This document shows, piece by piece, positions 7,236 to 10,155 of a DNA stretch of 10,155 nucleotides. The stretch's first letter is position 1. Each line of letters opens with the position of its first letter. Source of the DNA: CAZLLV01 sp964560325. Its GTDB lineage: Bacteria > Acidobacteriota > Thermoanaerobaculia > Multivoradales > DATKCC01. The position numbers and the translations under genes are program-made. The stretch spans positions 1 through 10,155 of the forward strand of contig CAZLLV010000205.1 in NCBI GenBank assembly GCA_964560325.1, given 5' to 3'. Under the pieces are notes generated by a model that saw only the letters and a list, made by a program, of their open reading frames with translations, was not told where the DNA came from and did not search any database.

Positions 7236-7340
7236 GCAGGGAATATAGCATGAAGTAGTATGTTTACGAAAAATCCTATGTCGCGGTATTTTTATACCAA
7301 ATCGTATCTCAGGAGATTTTATCTCGCTATCCGTCGTATC
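7236..7340 (-). promoter_or_regulatory. AT-rich promoter/operator region of the SatD-like operon
   Basis: Most of the 129-base gap between the permease stop and the SatD-like start is conspicuously AT-rich for this window. On the minus strand a -10-like TATATT lies at 7246-7241; at 17 bases upstream there is only TTCGTA, a weak -35. The region holds a perfect hairpin GGTAT-TTTT-ATACC (7285-7298), an exact seven-base direct repeat TCGTATC (7302-7308 and 7334-7340, 32 bases apart, about three helical turns), and an ATCTC-AG-GAGAT-TTT-ATCTC cluster (7306-7325) in which the middle arm can pair with either flank. This is what a regulator-bound promoter often looks like. The likely ligand is the HTH-bearing SatD-like protein, by inference only. 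Confidence 0.45.
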
Positions 7341-7364
7341 CCCCGGATGGAGCGGTGACCGGGG
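7341..7364 (-). terminator. Possible terminator hairpin of the EamA permease gene
   Basis: Six-base arms CCCCGG (7341-7346) and CCGGGG (7359-7364) with a 12-base loop directly abut the permease stop codon (7367-7365). The stem is fully GC, but the minus strand continues with GATACGACGG and no T-run. Termination is therefore plausible but not demonstrated by sequence. Confidence 0.3.
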
Positions 7365-8261
7365 TCAGGGGAGCAGGATCAGCGCCACGCCCGCCGCCAT
7401 CACCGCGACCGCCGCCCACTGCCACCACCCGACCCGCTCGCCGAACACCCAGCGGCCGATCCCCGCCGCCGCCACGTTGCCGAGCCCACGCTTGACCGTC
7501 TCGACCAGGCTCACCAGCACCATCCGGATCGCGACGAGCTGGAGTGCCAGGGCGGCGGCGCTGACCAGGAAGGCGACGATCAGCAGTCGCGGCCGCCGGG
7601 CCGCTCGCCGCACCTCCCCCAGCCGGCCGCGCGCCGCCAGCACCACGAAGAGACCGACGGCGACGCCGCCCGACAGCACGAGAGCGTGGAAGGACGTGCT
7701 CGAGGCGCGGATCGCCATCTTGTCGAGCGGCGGCCCGAGCGACCAGAGGAAGGCGACCACGACCATCATCCGGGAGCCCCGCTCGTGGAAGAAGGCGCGC
7801 AGCAGCTCGCGCGGGCTCCTACCGTCTCCCGGCCGTGCGTGAAGGCCGAAGGCGCCGACGACCACGAGCGCGATCCCCGCCTCCTGGAACGGCCCCGGAA
7901 CCTCGCCCAGCATCGGCACCGCCAGGAGCGTGGTGAAGACCGGCGTGAGCGAGAGGAGCGGGATGGTGACCGACAGCGGCGAGACCTGGATCGCCACCAC
8001 GAAGAGCACGTTCGCCACCACGTTGAGCGCCACCGAAGCGAGCGCCGGCAGGAGGTAGCCGGCCTGCGGCAAGCCCTCCCCGGCGTGCCCGCCGGCCAGG
8101 AGGAACCAGGCGAGCATCACCGGCGTCTGGAGGCCGGTCAAGGCGAAGACGAGCGGCATCGGCTCCACGTCCTCGAGCAGGAGCTTGCGCACCAGGTCGA
8201 ACGACGACCAGGCGAGAGCGCAGGCTACGAGGACCAGAGCGGCGAAAGGGCCGACGACCAT
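7365..8261 (-). CDS. EamA/DMT-superfamily permease
   Basis: A 298-aa inner-membrane protein with the usual length and ten-helix layout of EamA (drug/metabolite transporter) proteins, made of two repeats of five helices (about 5-141 and 164-297) joined by a basic hydrophilic loop (about 142-163). The fourth and fifth helices carry the typical PLLSLTPVFTTLLAVPMLGE (101-120) followed by AGIALVVVGAF (128-138). The second repeat ends in a matching pattern, FGERVGWWQWAAVAVMAAG (273-291). Family members export or import small metabolites or amino acids, and the substrate cannot be inferred. The ATG at 8261 has no clear Shine-Dalgarno site; no better in-frame start is seen before the first helix. The gene is divergent from the secretion ATPase, with 74 bases between starts. 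Confidence 0.9.
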   Translation of the reverse strand: MVVGPFAALVLVACALAWSSFDLVRKLLLEDVEPMPLVFALTGLQTPVMLAWFLLAGGHAGEGLPQAGYLLPALASVALNVVANVLFVVAIQVSPLSVTIPLLSLTPVFTTLLAVPMLGEVPGPFQEAGIALVVVGAFGLHARPGDGRSPRELLRAFFHERGSRMMVVVAFLWSLGPPLDKMAIRASSTSFHALVLSGGVAVGLFVVLAARGRLGEVRRAARRPRLLIVAFLVSAAALALQLVAIRMVLVSLVETVKRGLGNVAAAGIGRWVFGERVGWWQWAAVAVMAAGVALILLP

Positions 8262-8283
8262 GGCGCGGGGAGGCTACCGCAAC

Positions 8284-8315
8284 GATGGGGCACTCCTTCC
8301 ATCTCGGACCCCATC
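8284..8315. repeat. Inverted repeat in the divergent permease/ATPase intergenic region
   Basis: Perfect seven-base arms GATGGGG (8284-8290) and CCCCATC (8309-8315) lie 18 bases apart, near the middle of the 74-base gap between the two divergent starts. A dyad here could be a shared operator. On the plus strand a weak -10-like TAGACT (8319-8324) follows directly; it would start transcription only a few bases before the ATPase ATG at 8336. Promoter assignment on either strand is tentative. Confidence 0.35.
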
Positions 8316-8335
8316 CGCTAGACTTCCCCCACACG

Positions 8336-10105
8336 ATGTCCACCCTCACCCCCGAGCTGGTCGCCCAGGTCCTTCTGCGCCAGGAGCGGATCACGCCCGA
8401 GCACGCCGAGCTGATCCGCAAGGAGGCGCGGGCGGTGCCGCGGCGGGTGCGCTCGCACCGGGCGTACGAGCAGAAGGCGGTGGGGTACGAGCTGGTGGCG
8501 GGCCTGAACCTGCCCGACCGCGCCTCCCCCGGGAACACGATCGGCGAGCTCGCGATCGCCCAGGCGATCGCCGCCGACTCGAAGCTCGACCACGTGCGGA
8601 TCGACGCGCTCGAGCTCGACGCCGACCTGATGGAGTCGAAGATGTCGCGGCCGTTCGCGCGGCGGCACCGGATGATCCCGCTCCAGATGGCGAACGGCCG
8701 GCTGCGGGTCGCCTGCGCCAATCCGTACGACATCGAGGCGGTCGACTCGTTCCGCCGCCTCGCCGACCGGCAGATCGAGCTGGTGGTCGCCTCCGAGCCC
8801 GACATCCTGAAGGCGATCACCGACTTCTACGGCCTGCGCCACTCGGTCAAGCGGGCCGAGAAGGACCTCACCACAGGCGTCGAGATCGGCAACTTCGAGC
8901 AGCTCGTCCGGATGAAGTCCGAGAGCGAGATCGAGTCGAGCGACGCCCACGTGGTCAACGCGGTCGAGTTCATGCTCCAGCACGCCTTCGTCAGCCGGGC
9001 GAGCGACATCCACATCGAGCCGAAGCGGGAGCAGAGCCTGATCCGCTTTCGGATCGACGGCGTGCTCCACGACATCCAGACCATGCCGATCGTGGTGCAC
9101 AAGGCGGTCGTCTCGCGGATCAAGACCATGTCGCGGCTCGACATCGCCGAGAAGCGCCGGCCGCAGGACGGGCGCGTCAAGACCACCCGCGCCGGCCGCG
9201 ACGTGGAGCTGCGCGTCTCGACGCTGCCGGTCGCCTTCGGCGAGAAGATCGTGATGCGCGTCTTCGACCCGGAGATCCTGATGAGGGACCTCTCGGGCCT
9301 CGGCTTCTACGCCGACGAGCTCGCGAAGTTCAACGACTTCATCACCCGGCCGCACGGCATCGTGCTGGTCACCGGCCCGACCGGCTCCGGCAAGACGACC
9401 ACCCTCTACTCGGCGCTCGAGACGATCGCCCACCGGGAGATCAACGTCACCACGATCGAGGACCCGATCGAGATGGTGCACGAGACGTTCAACCAGGTGG
9501 CGGTGCAGAGCAAGGTCGGCATCACCTTCGCGCTCGCGCTGCGCAACATCCTGCGCCAGGACCCCGACGTGATCATGGTCGGCGAGATCCGCGACGCGGA
9601 GACCGCCCAGTACGCGATCCAGGCGGCGCTGACCGGCCACCTGGTCTTCTCCACCCTCCACACGAACGACGCGGCGGCGTCGATCTCGCGCATGTCCGAC
9701 CTCGGCATCGAGCGCTTCCTGATCTCCTCGACGCTCTCGGGTGCGATGGCGCAGCGGCTGGTGCGTCGGATCTGCCCGCACTGCGTCACCGAGCGCCACC
9801 TTTCGGACGAGGAGGCCCGGACGCTGCGCATCGCGGTGCCGGAGGGCAAGCGGCTGAAGGTCAAGGAGGGCGCCGGCTGCGCCGAGTGCCGCGGCACCGG
9901 CTACCTCGGCCGCACCGGGATCTTCGAGATCCTGCCGATCGACGACGGCATCAAGGAGCTGATCGTGCGCGGCGCCGACTCGCCCGAGATCAAGCGCGAG
10001 GCCGTGAACCGGGGCATGCGGACGCTGCGCCAGTCGGCCCTGCGCAAGCTCGCCGAGGGCGTGACCACCTTCGAGGAGGTGGTCCGGGTGACCGGGATCG
10101 GCTGA
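8336..10105 (+). CDS. GspE/PulE/PilB-family type II secretion / type IV pilus assembly ATPase
   Basis: A 589-aa hexameric motor ATPase that powers pseudopilus or pilus assembly at the cytoplasmic face of the inner membrane. The N-terminal region (about 40-160) fits a GspE N-terminal (MshEN-type) domain, including MIPLQMANGRLRVACANPYD. The catalytic part follows: GPTGSGKTT Walker A (347-355), EDPIE Asp box, DPDVIMVGEIRD Walker B region, and GHLVFSTLHTNDA His box. A zinc tetracysteine is complete: C480/C483 and C515/C518, followed by GRTGIFEIL. All key residues are intact. The ATG at 8336 is preferred over 8285 because MSTLTPELVAQ begins the family-like helix and the upstream codons look non-coding. 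No Shine-Dalgarno site precedes it, so translation may be leaderless or nearly so. GspE versus PilB cannot be decided without neighbouring secretin, GspF/PilC or pilin genes, which would lie beyond the right edge. Confidence 0.95.
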   Translation: MSTLTPELVAQVLLRQERITPEHAELIRKEARAVPRRVRSHRAYEQKAVGYELVAGLNLPDRASPGNTIGELAIAQAIAADSKLDHVRIDALELDADLMESKMSRPFARRHRMIPLQMANGRLRVACANPYDIEAVDSFRRLADRQIELVVASEPDILKAITDFYGLRHSVKRAEKDLTTGVEIGNFEQLVRMKSESEIESSDAHVVNAVEFMLQHAFVSRASDIHIEPKREQSLIRFRIDGVLHDIQTMPIVVHKAVVSRIKTMSRLDIAEKRRPQDGRVKTTRAGRDVELRVSTLPVAFGEKIVMRVFDPEILMRDLSGLGFYADELAKFNDFITRPHGIVLVTGPTGSGKTTTLYSALETIAHREINVTTIEDPIEMVHETFNQVAVQSKVGITFALALRNILRQDPDVIMVGEIRDAETAQYAIQAALTGHLVFSTLHTNDAAASISRMSDLGIERFLISSTLSGAMAQRLVRRICPHCVTERHLSDEEARTLRIAVPEGKRLKVKEGAGCAECRGTGYLGRTGIFEILPIDDGIKELIVRGADSPEIKREAVNRGMRTLRQSALRKLAEGVTTFEEVVRVTGIG

Positions 10106-10155
10106 ACCGAAAGACGCGCGGCGGGGGCGAAACGATCGGTGTCGACGAAGTTCGG

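Noticed and set aside
8318..9799. Minus-strand open frame (493 codons) opposite the secretion ATPase
   Set aside because: The product is an extreme D/R/H/V/L-rich repeat-like sequence typical of the antisense strand of GC3-rich genes; the plus-strand ATPase has every expected motif.
10139..10155. Possible start (GTG) of a further plus-strand gene at the right edge
   Set aside because: Only five codons are visible and the purine-rich GGGGGCG upstream is a weak ribosome site; there is too little sequence to call a gene.
1..10155. CRISPR array, tRNA, rRNA, insertion sequence or phage integration site
   Set aside because: No regularly spaced repeats, cloverleaf-like sequence, transposase or integrase motif, or flanking direct repeats were seen in either strand.

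Overview
The window is high-GC bacterial DNA with dense, mostly minus-strand genes. Lineage cannot be fixed from 10 kb. GC-rich codon third positions, few strong Shine-Dalgarno sites and the gene mix would fit an Acidobacteriota-, Myxococcota- or Gemmatimonadota-like bacterium; this is a guess. No tRNA, rRNA, CRISPR array, transposase, integrase or attachment site was seen.

Layout. Bases 2-100 hold the last 32 codons of an unidentified plus-strand gene. It converges, with a 12-base gap, on a very large minus-strand gene (113-4426, about 1,437 aa). That protein has an N-terminal SIR2-like NAD+-hydrolase-type domain, a middle region that resembles a STAND NTPase core but lacks the Walker A lysine and Walker B aspartate, and a long alpha-helical C-terminal half with TPR-like stretches. 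A good sigma70-type promoter lies just upstream (4486-4514), so it looks like an independently transcribed single-gene unit. It is the main candidate for an unusual system: architecture of this kind is used in anti-phage abortive-infection proteins.

Upstream on the same strand lies a lipoprotein of the PQQ-dependent glucose/sorbosone dehydrogenase family (4548-5693). Next comes a tightly coupled pair (5791-7235): a SatD-family protein with a C-terminal helix-turn-helix, and a multi-pass membrane protein whose GTG start overlaps the satD-like stop (GTGA). In front of this pair is a short AT-rich island (about 7241-7340) with several small inverted and direct repeats and a -10-like box. It looks like a regulated promoter, possibly bound by the SatD-like protein itself.

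Further on are a 10-helix EamA/DMT-family permease (7365-8261, minus) and, divergently transcribed across 74 bases, a complete GspE/PulE/PilB-type secretion or pilus-assembly ATPase (8336-10105, plus). Its Walker A, Walker B and tetracysteine zinc motifs are all intact. The dehydrogenase, permease and ATPase look like ordinary chromosomal genes. The SIR2 gene looks less GC-biased than these neighbours, so it may be an accessory insertion in a housekeeping region.
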